Source: Tritrichomonas musculus | Lineage: Eukaryota; Parabasalia; Tritrichomonadida; Tritrichomonadidae | Direction: 5' to 3' | NCBI GenBank assembly: GCA_039105265.1 | Contig: JAPFFF010000010.1 | Span: 496,001-560,000, forward strand | DNA length: 64,000 nt | Shown: positions 9,645 to 20,310 of the stretch, piece by piece | Position numbering within the stretch: the stretch's first letter is position 1 | Layout: every line of letters starts with the position of its first letter | Position numbers and translations under genes: made by a program | The notes under the pieces: generated by a model | Seen by the model: only the letters and a program-made list of their open reading frames with translations | What the model was told of the DNA's origin: nothing | Database searches by the model: none

Positions 9645-11462
9645 ATGACTTATCAAAACGCTCAATTTAGAAACTTTGGAAATGATGAAGGTGACATATT
9701 AAACTTTTTCAATGAACATTTAAGAAATTTGGTAGCAAAAAATGGAGGTGATAATACTTTTGCTATGTATTGTGAAGATTTCCATGATCATGATATTCCA
9801 ATTGAAAAATTTTCCGAAAGAACTCGAATAAAACTAACTCACCCAAATCATACAATATCTCAAATAGAAAAAAGTTTTATTGAAATGACAGTTGAATTTG
9901 ATGTTTTCTTTCAAACACCTTTGACAAAAACTAATTTTTGGACACAACCGTCTCCAGGAACTTGGACAAATCATGATCAAGCACATATAAATCAAATATT
10001 TGTTGGTTTTAAAGATGCTGTTGAAATTATTGATGAAGCTAGATTTTATGTTGATGGGAAATTGGTTCAAAATTATCATCAAACAGAAATGATTCGTGAA
10101 TCTTATGCATATAATTCAATTCGTTCAAAGGAATCAAAACAAAATTCACCTCATTCTCATACGTTATGGGAAAATGTTTGTAATTTATCTCCTAATGTTT
10201 GTGGTGTTTATATTCCATTATCAAGTTTGGCTTCAATAAATAACTTTCATGTTGTATTAGAGTTAATCATTCCATTCACAGATCAGTTAGCTTTACAAGC
10301 TTGGAGATTGTATCCAAATCAAATATTAGGTGAAATAGAAGAAGAAGTAAGATTTTCTCTTGATGCTCTTGTTTGGTGTCAAGTTCCTCTATCTCAAGTT
10401 TGTAAAAAACTATCCCTTCGTCCAAATTATGCAACTTGGGAATTGAATTGTCCGATGCTTCCACTGGATAATCGATTTTATCAAATTGGACAAGAAGGAC
10501 GAATCGTCAACAAAATGCTAACAACAAAGTCACCAAATAGTGCAAACTTCAAAAATATAAACTCTGATTTCATTGAATTATCATCAATAAAATGGACGCT
10601 AGATCATTTAAAGAATCAACCAAATAATGCAACTGAAGATCTCAATTATGTTTGTATGAATGTCGGATTGAATACACTCAAATATAATCCAAAATCAATA
10701 AAAATCACAGTTGGACGATCAAATTTGTTTGGATTTGGAATAAAACCATCAGTTGTTGAAGGATTGATGTCAACTTTACAAGAACCATTAATAATTCCTT
10801 CGCAAGAATTAACAAGAGTAATTTTTGATACAACTGTCGGAGATGATGAAATAAATTTAATTAAATCTATGCCTTTGAAAAATGCAACAAATTTAACATT
10901 TATGTTTCCAAGATATGCAAATGATATTACTGTATATAGAAATATTATGTATGCAAATGTTCGATTAATAATAGATAAGAAATTGTATCCTCAAGTTGAA
11001 TTTGCTAATACTTGGAATGGAAGATTTGTTCAATATCAATTAATGGCAAATGAATTAGATGGAATTGAAGCCACTCCAGAATATTTAGAATCTATTTGTC
11101 AACCTCTGAATGATTTCTCAGATAATCTCAAATTGCGTTATCGAAGTACATTTTATGATGATACAAATTTTGGAATCAATTTTCAATTAGAACGTGGAAA
11201 TTCGGGTTATGTTTTCGATGGTATAGATACTGATAATCATGAAGCTTTAATAAAATTTCATGCAGATACAATATTTGATTCAAGTTCGAGTGACGCAAAC
11301 ACATTTCTTTATCCAAAAACATCATCTCAAGGAATTGTTGACAATACTTATCGAAATTTATGTAAACCAGAAATGTGGATTTGTTCTGATACTTATTGGA
11401 CATGGTCAATTCAAGATGGTGTTCAATATCATGATGAAGGAGTACCAAGTGGCTATAAATAA
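9645..11462 (+). CDS. Major-capsid-type protein, second tandem copy, 605 aa
   Basis: The start was chosen at ATG 9645 (MTYQNAQFRNFGNDEG), because it matches the start of the first copy; upstream codons overlap the end of that copy and are not conserved. The ~605-residue size fits double-jelly-roll capsid proteins of Polintons. The sequence is beta-rich, with conserved features in the first half (IIPFTDQLALQAWRLYPN, then EVRFSLDALVWCQ) and second half (NTWNGRFVQYQLMANELDG, NFGINFQLERGNSGYVFDG, a Trp-rich C-terminus). Major capsid identity is inferred from size, order after the ATPase, and the smaller capsid-like gene directly downstream. It looks whole. Confidence 0.68.
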   Translation: MTYQNAQFRNFGNDEGDILNFFNEHLRNLVAKNGGDNTFAMYCEDFHDHDIPIEKFSERTRIKLTHPNHTISQIEKSFIEMTVEFDVFFQTPLTKTNFWTQPSPGTWTNHDQAHINQIFVGFKDAVEIIDEARFYVDGKLVQNYHQTEMIRESYAYNSIRSKESKQNSPHSHTLWENVCNLSPNVCGVYIPLSSLASINNFHVVLELIIPFTDQLALQAWRLYPNQILGEIEEEVRFSLDALVWCQVPLSQVCKKLSLRPNYATWELNCPMLPLDNRFYQIGQEGRIVNKMLTTKSPNSANFKNINSDFIELSSIKWTLDHLKNQPNNATEDLNYVCMNVGLNTLKYNPKSIKITVGRSNLFGFGIKPSVVEGLMSTLQEPLIIPSQELTRVIFDTTVGDDEINLIKSMPLKNATNLTFMFPRYANDITVYRNIMYANVRLIIDKKLYPQVEFANTWNGRFVQYQLMANELDGIEATPEYLESICQPLNDFSDNLKLRYRSTFYDDTNFGINFQLERGNSGYVFDGIDTDNHEALIKFHADTIFDSSSSDANTFLYPKTSSQGIVDNTYRNLCKPEMWICSDTYWTWSIQDGVQYHDEGVPSGYK

Positions 11463-11486
11463 AGATTTTTATTTGAATAGAAAAAT

Positions 11487-11972
11487 ATGTCGACATTAAT
11501 TTCATATAACATTGATCCAAATTTAAATATTCAACCATTAAAAATTCATAAAACTTATTACCCTGTTCAAGGTTGGAAACTATCAACAAAGGAACAACAA
11601 GAACAAAATTTATCAGAATGTTTAACGGTTGATCACTTTTATTTGGAAAACGATAGATTTGCTTTTAAATATCCATCAGAGTTTCATACTCCAACTCAAG
11701 GTCAAGAACGGTATATTATATTTCAATATTGTTATTGTGTTGTTAATAAGCATACTGCATCAAATTATACTGTTCATGCAAGTTTTGTTCCTCGAAATAA
11801 TTATTGTGATAGTTTGGTTTATGTTGCAAATTTACAAGTTCCTGATGACAATAGAAAATATTTAATTGATTCGAATGTCAAACAAGGTTTTATGGTTTGG
11901 TTTAAAGATACAGAAACAAGAAAAATAATAGTTCCTGATTATTTCATTTTGTTCTTGAAATTAGAATATTGA
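11487..11972 (+). CDS. Small beta-rich capsid-like protein, 161 aa (possible minor capsid/penton)
   Basis: It starts 24 bp after the capsid gene and ends 35 bp before the next gene start. The sequence is rich in alternating aromatic and polar residues typical of a beta-sandwich (QERYIIFQYCYCVVNKHT, YTVHASFVP, KQGFMVWFKDTET, DYFILFLKLEY). A single-jelly-roll penton or minor capsid protein is expected next to the major capsid gene in Polintons; this is the best candidate here, but no diagnostic motif is visible. GATTTTTATTT occurs ~25 bp before the ATG. Confidence 0.5.
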   Translation: MSTLISYNIDPNLNIQPLKIHKTYYPVQGWKLSTKEQQEQNLSECLTVDHFYLENDRFAFKYPSEFHTPTQGQERYIIFQYCYCVVNKHTASNYTVHASFVPRNNYCDSLVYVANLQVPDDNRKYLIDSNVKQGFMVWFKDTETRKIIVPDYFILFLKLEY

Positions 11973-12007
11973 ATCAATTTTATTTTTGGTGCGAAAATAA
12001 AAATTTA

Positions 12008-14167
12008 ATGACAGGTGTTTGGACCGATACAGATTTCAAATTAATGACTGCAAGTGGTGTGACTGATTCGAGTTTATTTGTGTTGAAAGAAAATGGTGAG
12101 GCGTCAAATTTAACAATAAAATACCCAAAAGATGAGGAAGAGAAAAAGAAAGGAGAAAGAACAGCAACAATCAAGTCCGATGAAATTGTTGAAGAGTTGC
12201 AGACTTTGGATGGACGAACACAAAAATTCTATCCATCAGGTTCTGCAAAATCAAATTTAGAGATGTATGGAAACAGTGGGAAGTCTATATTAGCTGGAAA
12301 AATTGTTGATTATGTACTCGATAATCAAGATAACTCAAAAACTAAATTTGTTTTGAAAGATGGTGGTACAGTTCAAAATTTAAAAATCAAATTTAATGTA
12401 ATAGAGGGATCAACTGGATATAATAGTGAAATGACTTCTGATAAATTAGGGAGAGATCTTACTTCAGTTGTGAATAAAACGAAATATTTAAATTCAGCAT
12501 TGGATGGAGCAACTGGAGAGTTTAAGTTAAATTCTTCGGACAATTCAATTCAAATATCAACAAATGCCCTTGTGAATTTTTTCCATCTCTGGTCAAAAAT
12601 AAATTTATCTTACCCATCATATGATGATCCAGATGATATCCAAGATTTAGGAAATCATGTAACTTTTTCAGAACCACTATATCTTTCCAAAGTTTTACGA
12701 TTTCCAGTAACAATGCCGAATCCAAAAAAACCGATCGATGAAAAAAATTATATATTGGATCTTCAATTTCTTGCAAAAGCAATCTTTCGGAATATGAGAA
12801 GTGAAATTAATCAAAATCAATATGCAATGGCAAAAATAGCAGCTCCAAAGACTTTTCGAGCTGCACCTCAATTATTAACAGAAGATCCGCAAACAATCTC
12901 AATTGAGTCCTATGAGAAGATGTTGCAAGAAAATGAAGATGATTGGAAATTGTATATTGATTATATATTTTCTCAGTTGAATCAAAGTTTTGAAGATCAA
13001 CTCGAATACTTAATTGATAATAAAGAATTTGGTAAATTTTGGAGAAATTCAATATTTGTCGAAAATAATTTAAATAATATTCAATTACAACCATTACGAC
13101 CTCAAACATTAGCGGGGTATGGATTTATAACTTTTGATATGAGTAATCTTGAAGCTGCTGATGGTGTTATGTTAACTTCTTTTATATCAGCTGAATACAA
13201 TAATTCATCATTAATAATTACCATTTATGATTATGAGAGTTCACATTTTATTTTCCATCTCTTTGATCGAAAACGTTCAAAAATAAATTATCAAATTAAA
13301 TTCATTGATTATGTTATCGAATGTAAAATAACAAATAATGAATTAACTGTTAAATCAAATCAAAATAATATAGAAAGTTCATCATTTGTAATTGAAAATC
13401 ATAACCTAAAAATAACCTTAAATGGTATATTTGAACTAAAATTAGAAGAAACTGAAGCCGATAAAAAATATTGTGAAGAACATCAATATGAAACAGATTC
13501 TGGAGAGGAAAGAAATTTAGAAAATCGAATTGTTGGTTATTACCTTGCTCCTTTGAATGAGAATTTCAAAAATTATTTAACCACTCTTGGAGGTTCTATA
13601 GATTTTGATACATTAACTAGAATAACAAATTTAGAAAATACAATGAAAAATTATACAGAAAGGGTATCAACCTTAGAATCAAATGTTGATCAAATTGGAA
13701 ATGTATTTTCTGCTGATACTATTGAGAGTCAAGAATATCGAAATAAAGAAGGTTTTGTCATAAATAATAAAGCTCAAACATTGGCATTAAATGAAGAAAA
13801 ACCAGTTGTATTAGCATTTGAAGAAAAATTAAAGAAATGGCAAGACGAAGAACTAGATCAATTAAAATGGTTAAATCAAGGAATCAAAGAGATTTGGTCA
13901 TTTTGTGCTGGTATTTCAGAAGATTTATCTCGATTAGAAGAGAATCAATGTCAATGTGGAGGTAATAATAATAATGAGAATGTTGATGAAATATTAACTG
14001 CTTTGGAACGTAAATGTCAAAATATTGAAACTGATCTAACTTTTGAAAATTTGACAACCGAGAATCGAATTATGATCTTAGAAGATAAAACTAAAAATAT
14101 TGAATGTGATAAATTTTATGATAGTAGAATTCAGTTATTAGAAGAAAAATGTTCCACAATTGAGTAA
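12008..14167 (+). CDS. Fibre-like protein X of element A, 719 aa
   Basis: The start was chosen at the first ATG, 12008, 35 bp after the preceding gene; the frame is open slightly further upstream but without an ATG. The N-terminal half is mixed beta with Asn/Ser/Lys; the C-terminal ~180 residues hold coiled-coil segments (for example ITNLENTMKNYTERVSTLESNVDQIG) and a Cys/Gly hinge (CQCGGNNNN), and it ends LLEEKCSTIE. Element B's large protein ends in the very similar LAALEAKCDNIE, in the same position relative to a GDIQFK gene, so this is a conserved cassette. Trimeric coiled coils next to beta modules suggest a vertex fibre or tail-fibre-like attachment protein. That function is inferred. 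Confidence 0.6.
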   Translation: MTGVWTDTDFKLMTASGVTDSSLFVLKENGEASNLTIKYPKDEEEKKKGERTATIKSDEIVEELQTLDGRTQKFYPSGSAKSNLEMYGNSGKSILAGKIVDYVLDNQDNSKTKFVLKDGGTVQNLKIKFNVIEGSTGYNSEMTSDKLGRDLTSVVNKTKYLNSALDGATGEFKLNSSDNSIQISTNALVNFFHLWSKINLSYPSYDDPDDIQDLGNHVTFSEPLYLSKVLRFPVTMPNPKKPIDEKNYILDLQFLAKAIFRNMRSEINQNQYAMAKIAAPKTFRAAPQLLTEDPQTISIESYEKMLQENEDDWKLYIDYIFSQLNQSFEDQLEYLIDNKEFGKFWRNSIFVENNLNNIQLQPLRPQTLAGYGFITFDMSNLEAADGVMLTSFISAEYNNSSLIITIYDYESSHFIFHLFDRKRSKINYQIKFIDYVIECKITNNELTVKSNQNNIESSSFVIENHNLKITLNGIFELKLEETEADKKYCEEHQYETDSGEERNLENRIVGYYLAPLNENFKNYLTTLGGSIDFDTLTRITNLENTMKNYTERVSTLESNVDQIGNVFSADTIESQEYRNKEGFVINNKAQTLALNEEKPVVLAFEEKLKKWQDEELDQLKWLNQGIKEIWSFCAGISEDLSRLEENQCQCGGNNNNENVDEILTALERKCQNIETDLTFENLTTENRIMILEDKTKNIECDKFYDSRIQLLEEKCSTIE

Positions 14168-17100
14168 ATCTTATTTTTGTTGCAAATGTAAAAAAAAGCT
14201 GACTAAATTTAAAGGCGATATTCAATTTAAAGTAGATGGTAAAACATATTTAGGTTCTCAATTGTTAACATCAAAATCGAATGAGTTTGAAACTGTTGAA
14301 GGTTTTTCTGATTATCATGTTACTAGAGATGCATTAACGGTTGAAGATGAAAAATTAAATATACAAATGAATGATGATGATATAACAAAACTATTACAAA
14401 TCGATGATAAGACAGAAGTATTTAAAATCAATTTGAGAAAGAATGTTTTCTTAGATAATGAAGGAAAATATATTTATCAATTATCAATTTATGTTTTGAA
14501 TAAAAATTTCGTATGTCCATGTGTAACAGCTGCTGAAGATAAAAAAGTGACAATTACTGAAGAAACATCAACAACTCCATACATAAAAGTTGATAAGAAT
14601 TTAAGTCTTGATTTGAAATCTTTGTACATTAATGGTGAAATTAGTATTATTTATCAATTACCATTATCACATTTGAAATCAACATTACCTTCAATCAAAT
14701 GTGATATCATAGATTCTAGAAATAGTTTGAAATTACATGAATCTGATAACTTATATTTATACAAACCAAGTATAATCACTGAAGAACAAATTTTTGATAG
14801 AAATTCAGTAACCGATGAAAAATCAAATTTCAAAGATTGTTATAAAATGGTTTTCAAAATTCCAACTGATTATAAAATTCCAACTGGTTTAAAATTTGAA
14901 TTCAAAGATTATTGTTTTGGAAATCAATGGAGTTTAACCTATGATGGTGAAAAATGGAGTGGTTTGAATGTTCAAGGTCATATCACAGGAAAAATTATTA
15001 ATAAACGTAATTTACAAGTTCCAGGGAAAGGTGAAACAAAATATCAAGAAAGAGATGGAGCAGAAATAATGATGAGAAGATCAAAATGGAATACTTATGC
15101 TGTTCATAAAAGATGGGATTATACTTGGGGTGAATCTGAAAATCCAATTGAAAAACTTTTTCAAGATTCTGATGTTCAAACAAAAATATTATTAAAAGAT
15201 GGTACTGAAATTGATGGAGGTGAAAAAGGTTTGACCTTTGTAAGAGAATATCTTCCAGTTGGATGGACAGAAGGAAATCTAAGATATGATTGTTGTGTAA
15301 TTCGAGCTTATATTAATAAATATACCGAAGTAAAAGACAATTTACAATTTGATAATTGGGATCGAGTATATTTAGATTTGAAACTCTCATTTACCAAAGA
15401 ATGGAATAGATTAAGTTTTTACCCATCAAATTTGTATACTGGACATGGTGATTATGATAAAAATTATTTTAGTCTCAGAGGTGATTTGGATACAATTGAG
15501 AAATTAAATTGTCATGAATTTGGTCAATTTGGAGTTAACAATCAAGATATTGCAATTTATTAATTTAAAGATTTAGTAGATCCAATTGAAGAAATTAATT
15601 GGGATAAAAATACTAATCCATTTGAATATATAATTAATCAACAATATTATGAAGTGAGTCCAAATCCAAATGCTGCAACTACTTTATATACAGATTACAA
15701 CATAACTTCATCAAAAATTATTACAGCAGACAATATTACAACAATGAGATCAGATTTGAATTTAGTTTCGAACACAGTTGATGTTGTTTCTGTTGATGTT
15801 GATAATTTAGATAAATCAGTTGAAGGTTTGAAATCAAGAATGGCATTAACTGAACAAATTACTGAAAAATTAGAAGCTGATATTGACAAAATTAGATTAA
15901 AACAAAAAATTCAAATGGTTGCAGGAATGTTAGCTTTTAGTGCAAATGGTCTAATATTTGGTGCAGAAAAAATTACTAGTTGTGTATCTGGTTTATGGAA
16001 ACAATTTGTTCAATCTCGTCAAGAAATGGAATTACCTGATTTATCAAGAAGTATTGGAGTATCATTAAATAGTGTTCGAAATTGGTGTGAATCAGGTCCA
16101 ACAGAAATTCCAGTATTTGATGAAAAAGAAGAAGAAATGATTATGACTGTTGGGGGTGCAAAATTATTAACTTATTCATTTAGAGATTCAATGAAGAAAC
16201 CATTATTGAAAATTGTAGATAAAATTGACGAAATTGAAAGTGATCATATTTCCAGAAGTGAACTAACAAGAATGGATACAATTGATATTGTTACTTATTA
16301 TCAAGATGAACAAGCTGCAGTTTTATTTCAAGCAGAAGATGAATTAAAAAATGGTATTTGTGTATTTAAATTATTCACATCTGAAGGTCAAAAACGATTA
16401 TATATCAAAATTGAACAAGGTACAATAACTGATTATAAAGGAGTTGATACAACAACAACAATAGATGGCATCACAATTGAAGGTCTTCCAAAATCGGAAG
16501 AATATCGTACAAAATATTTATCCAATATTAGTAAAATTGATAAAAATATAATTATAACAGGAGAAAATACTGACTATAAGATTGCTGGATGTATCATTGA
16601 AAAGAATACATTTATGAGACTTTTAGTTGAGAAAACTCCAGCTGATATTGCTTTTCTATCTGATATTGAAGCTTTAGATGAAAAATTAAATGCATTAGCA
16701 GTCAATAGTCATCAAAATGATGTTGCAATGTTGAGTCTTGAATATCCAACAACTGACGAAGTAAATACTGCTTTAGAAACTATTCAGCAAGAATTAGCTA
16801 AGAAACCAAATATTGAAGAATTATATACGAAAGAAGAAGCGGATGCAAAATATGCGACAAAAGAAGAAATTCCTGATTTGACTCAATACGAAACAAAAAC
16901 AATAGCTGAAGGAAAATATGCTTTAAAGAGCGAAATTCCTGAAATCCCTGATGATTATGCGACAGTTGACGATCTGGATAAATATGCTTTGAAAACATAT
17001 TCTTATTCAAAAAGTGAATCAGACACAAAATTTGCATTGAAGAGTGAAATTCCTGAACCTGTTGATTTGACCAATTATGTCTCCAAAGAGGGTGATTCAA

Positions 17101-18002
17101 CGATAAATGGGAAAATAACAATATTAGATACAAATAATACAGAATCAGATTTAAAAATCTCGTTAATAGCAGGCATAGGTACAAATGAAAATGAAGCTGC
17201 TACTTTCGGTTTTATGACTGGTTTAGGTGTTTTAGGTGTTACAGGTTGTGCAAATATTATTGGTTGGGACGCAAATCATACCATTTTTCATAATAACGTT
17301 TTTATAACATATGGTGATTTAGAAATAGATGGTGTAGATGCAGATTGTTTAAAGGTATATCAAGGAAATCCAAATTTATATGAATCAAATATAGTTCTTG
17401 GTTTGGATTCAACAAAATGTTCTAAAATAATATATTATAATCAATACAATACTGCCCGCTGGAAAGTAATTTTGAATGATTCAATAGCATTTTCTTATGA
17501 AGTTTCTCCATCAGGAAGACTATTCGAGATTTTTGGAAATTTAGATGTCAAAGGAACTGTCAACAGTAGGGGTTCAAATACAATCACACATTATGCTCCA
17601 ATTGAAGATATTATTGATGATTTTGAAATAGGAAAACCAGTATTTATTACAGGAAAAGTTTATAAGAATGTTGATAATGAATGGATTGAATCAACCGAAA
17701 AAGATTCAACAGATTGTATTTGTTCAGTGAAAACTACAGGTACTTGGAAAGAATTTATTGGAATTTGTGTTCGAATTGACGAAGAAAATAATTCAATTAC
17801 TTTTGCAAGTCATGGTGATTATTTGGTCAAAGTTGATGATTCATCAAGGTTTGAAATTGGTGATGAAATTTATATTGATGAAGATAATCAATTCAAAGTT
17901 CTTGATGAAAATACTCCAATAACATCAAAAATAAGACGTTTAACAATTGGAATCATAACTGCAAAAATAAATGATAATATTGTTTGTGTATTCAAAGAGT
18001 AA
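14160..18002 (+). pseudogene. Fibre-like genes Y-Z of element A (broken, about one break)
   Basis: This stretch matches, in the same order, the broken stretch at 25236-28110 and the middle of the large element B protein at 28130-33412. The Y part begins near FKGDIQFK and carries the module LYLYKP, then FKDYCFGNQWSLTYDG and W-G-N-Q signals. The Z part contains the conserved TTLYTDYNITSSKI-ADNITTMRSDLN block, a hydrophobic segment near 15910-16000, repeated KYA(T/L)K(E/S)EIP units (16800-17060) like those of phage-type trimeric fibres, and a beta-rich C-terminal domain. The start codon of Y is not determined. An attachment-fibre function is inferred from repeats and position. Confidence 0.55.
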
Positions 18003-18012
18003 AAGTTCTCTC

Positions 18013-18546
18013 TTATACAACAACATATTTCAAACAAAGATGATAAACATTAACTAAATCATTAAATTCTTTGTTATAAACTTGTTTGAAATCTGTTACC
18101 ATTTCACCATCTTCATTAATTATTTTTATTGCTTCAATTTTTCGAATAGGTGATGCTTTAGATGCACAACATTTAATATCTTCATCAATATAAATTTCTA
18201 CTGAGGAACAATTTTTACCTAAAATAGTTTTGATTATTTCTTGTAAACTTGCAATTGGTATAATAATACAATTTTTAGATATTAAATTCGAAATTAAAGC
18301 TTTATCTTGATCTAATAATATTTTTGCATATGTTTCTAAAATTAAATATTTAACATCTTTTTCAATTTCATTATTTTTGATATCAGGTAATTCAATTTCA
18401 CGAGTTATAACAATATCTTCTTTCCCATCATCTCTTTTATTAATTATTATATTATTTGTTAAGTTGTTTGTACTTTGACTAGCTGCTGAAGGCTCTAACG
18501 AAATATTAGCATTTACTCCTGCATTCGCTGCTCTTTTCTTAATCAT
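18013..18546 (-). CDS. Polinton protein, 177 aa, unknown
   Basis: The gene ends 10 bp after the plus-strand fibre block, in convergent orientation, and starts with ATG at 18546. The N-terminus is basic (MIKKRAANAG) and then Asn/Ser-rich and disordered to ~residue 45; the rest is a predicted alpha/beta domain with strands such as KCCASKASPIRKIEAIKIIN and Ile/Leu-rich helices (YLILETYAKILLDQDKALISNLI). No known family is recognised. It lies with the terminal minus-strand block, not the fibre block. Confidence 0.65.
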   Translation of the reverse strand: MIKKRAANAGVNANISLEPSAASQSTNNLTNNIIINKRDDGKEDIVITREIELPDIKNNEIEKDVKYLILETYAKILLDQDKALISNLISKNCIIIPIASLQEIIKTILGKNCSSVEIYIDEDIKCCASKASPIRKIEAIKIINEDGEMVTDFKQVYNKEFNDLVNVYHLCLKYVVV

Positions 18547-18566
18547 TTTTGAGTTTCTGAAAAAAT

Positions 18567-18740
18567 TTATGAAATTTGAAAATACTTTTTGATGACTAAT
18601 GTGCGATCTAATGTTTGTTTCATCCTAAATATAATATCTTCAAGTTCATTAAAATCTGTTTCTATTTCTTTTTCTATAACACTTATATTCTTTGAAATAT
18701 TCATACATTCACAAGATTCAGTAAAACTATCTGTATTCAT
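18567..18740 (-). CDS. Short helical Polinton ORF, 57 aa (start uncertain)
   Basis: This minus-strand frame runs from an ATG at 18740 to a stop at 18567, 20 bp upstream of the 177-aa gene. It encodes an acidic, Cys-containing helical peptide (NISVIEKEIETDFNELEDIIF and a basic C-terminus) with coding-like composition; the open frame continues upstream of this ATG. It may be a small gene of its own or belong to the neighbouring minus-strand coding region. Confidence 0.35.
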   Translation of the reverse strand: MNTDSFTESCECMNISKNISVIEKEIETDFNELEDIIFRMKQTLDRTLVIKKYFQIS

Positions 18741-18795
18741 AAATGTATCAAATAATTCACTTTTGATTTCACTAAATAAATGTCTTAATTCTTGT

Positions 18796-20178
18796 CTATC
18801 GTCCTTTAAAGCTTTTGGTTATGATGAGATTTTCTTTGCTTTCTTCTTCTTTATCTTTTTTAGGTGCGGTGAGATCCTTTTCATCTTTTTGAGGCAATTT
18901 GTTTATGATTTCGAGAACTTCGTCAACATCTTTATCAACATCATCATCAGAATCTTCTTGGATTTCTTTCAATTTTCGTAATTTTTGAGTTGCTGAATCA
19001 AACTTTTTCAATTCTTTACTGGTCAACAATTCCTTCGAGTAGATTTCACTTGCTTTCTTTTTGTCATCAAACATTTTGTTAAACAATCTGCTATCTGCAT
19101 CGGCCATTGCCTCTTCTCTTGTCAATTTTGGATTTATTCTTTGTAATAAATCTGCGGTTGATGAGATAAGATACTCTTTTGTATTTTCTTCTACCTGACG
19201 ATCATCTTCCATTTTTTGAGCATATTTTACATTTTCTTCTTCCGTGAGCAATTCAATCAAAGGCGGGACTTGTTCGAGGTAATTGTATTCTTTCAAGACT
19301 GTAATAATTCTTTCACGTGCTTGCATATATGCGTCTGTTGATGATTTTGAATAAATTTTTTGATATGCAGTTGCTAATTCAATGATCGCGTCTTCTTGGT
19401 TTTTTATTAGATCAAGAACACGGATGTTTTCTTCATGTTCTTCCTCTTGTTCTTGACTTTGCTCTGCTAATTCTGGTCCATCTTCGATGATTTTATTTAA
19501 TTTTTTGAGATTTTTTGGGTCTGCTGGATTTATTTCATTTAATATTGCACAATTGTTTGCGTAATCTGAATTGTATTCTGGTAAGTGTCTACCCACTATT
19601 ACCTTGATAACATCCATTGGCAAATCAAAGTAATGATTTTGTCTGTATTCAAATTTCTTTTGGTGCTTTTGTGCAATTTTTGGCTTTTTGAGATCTGCTA
19701 ATTTTTTTTCCAAATCGTCCCACCAACACAAAAACTGAATTGACATTGGGCCATCTTTTTGTTCATTGTCATCTGTGTACAAATGTAATGCTTGTTCATC
19801 GCCTTTTGCAAATAATTCGTCTCCTAATAAATGTGCGGCAAGGAGACACTTTTGATCTTGATTTAAAGAATTCCATAACAATTTAGCATTTAACCAATTT
19901 AGTTGCTCTTTTGGTGTATTTAGCCCTTTTTCTCGAAATTCTTGCGTTTGTATGTAGGAGAGTTTTGCTGGTAAACGTTTGTATGGGCGATATTTTATAT
20001 GAGACAAGTCAACTATTTTTTCTTCTTCTCCTGGATATAATTGCATGAATTGCTCGAGAGTAATTTCTTCAACGCAATCTTCTTCTTCTTCTTCTTCATC
20101 ATATTCTTTTTCATATTCTTGTATTAGCTTGTTGCTGTTGCTCTTGTTGTTGCTGTTGCTGTTGTCGCTGTTCGACAT
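18796..20178 (-). CDS. Terminal helical-repeat protein of element A, 460 aa
   Basis: The start was chosen at ATG 20178 (MSNSDNSNSNN), because the DNA upstream is the conserved promoter block and not coding. After a Ser/Asn and Glu-rich disordered head (1-40), the protein is helical. It carries at least two copies of a ~70-residue module: a helix, then P-x(3-7)-A-x3-A-x2-R, a variable linker, then LLT-x-E-E. Examples are AYMQARERI...LIELLTEEENVKYA and EEAMADADSRL...ELLTSKELKKF. The same module occurs ~4 times in the protein at 60299-62698. Function is unknown. The gene is paired head-to-head with the one at 20311, next to the terminal repeat, a position conserved in element C. Confidence 0.7.
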   Translation of the reverse strand: MSNSDNSNSNNKSNSNKLIQEYEKEYDEEEEEEDCVEEITLEQFMQLYPGEEEKIVDLSHIKYRPYKRLPAKLSYIQTQEFREKGLNTPKEQLNWLNAKLLWNSLNQDQKCLLAAHLLGDELFAKGDEQALHLYTDDNEQKDGPMSIQFLCWWDDLEKKLADLKKPKIAQKHQKKFEYRQNHYFDLPMDVIKVIVGRHLPEYNSDYANNCAILNEINPADPKNLKKLNKIIEDGPELAEQSQEQEEEHEENIRVLDLIKNQEDAIIELATAYQKIYSKSSTDAYMQARERIITVLKEYNYLEQVPPLIELLTEEENVKYAQKMEDDRQVEENTKEYLISSTADLLQRINPKLTREEAMADADSRLFNKMFDDKKKASEIYSKELLTSKELKKFDSATQKLRKLKEIQEDSDDDVDKDVDEVLEIINKLPQKDEKDLTAPKKDKEEESKENLIITKSFKGR

Positions 20179-20310
20179 GATAAAAAGTGATGTGATGAGG
20201 CGACGAGAAAAAATTAGATTTTCGGTAAACGGTCTCCACCCCGAAAACCCGTTAGGTCCCTCGCTAAAAATATGATTTTTCGAGCTCACCTCATCACCTC
20301 ATTTTTTCTC
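20179..20310. promoter_or_regulatory. Terminal bidirectional promoter of element A
   Basis: The 132 bp between two divergent starts contain two blocks shared with element C. Toward the minus-strand gene: GACCGTTTACCGAAAATC followed by TAATTTTTTCTCG and TCATCACATCAC, ending at the ATG. Toward the plus-strand gene: GGTCCCTC, AAATATGATTTTTCG, then GCTCACCTCATCACCTCATT and an Inr-like TCATTTTTTCTC against the ATG. Conservation while the flanking proteins diverge marks it as functional. Confidence 0.7.

Noticed and set aside
18589-18981. Plus-strand frame of 130 codons
   Set aside because: Hydrophobic complement of charged minus-strand coding sequence of the terminal block of element A.
20045-20275. 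Plus-strand frame with long Ser and Leu runs
   Set aside because: Complement of the Glu-rich and Ser/Asn-rich head of the terminal gene and its promoter.
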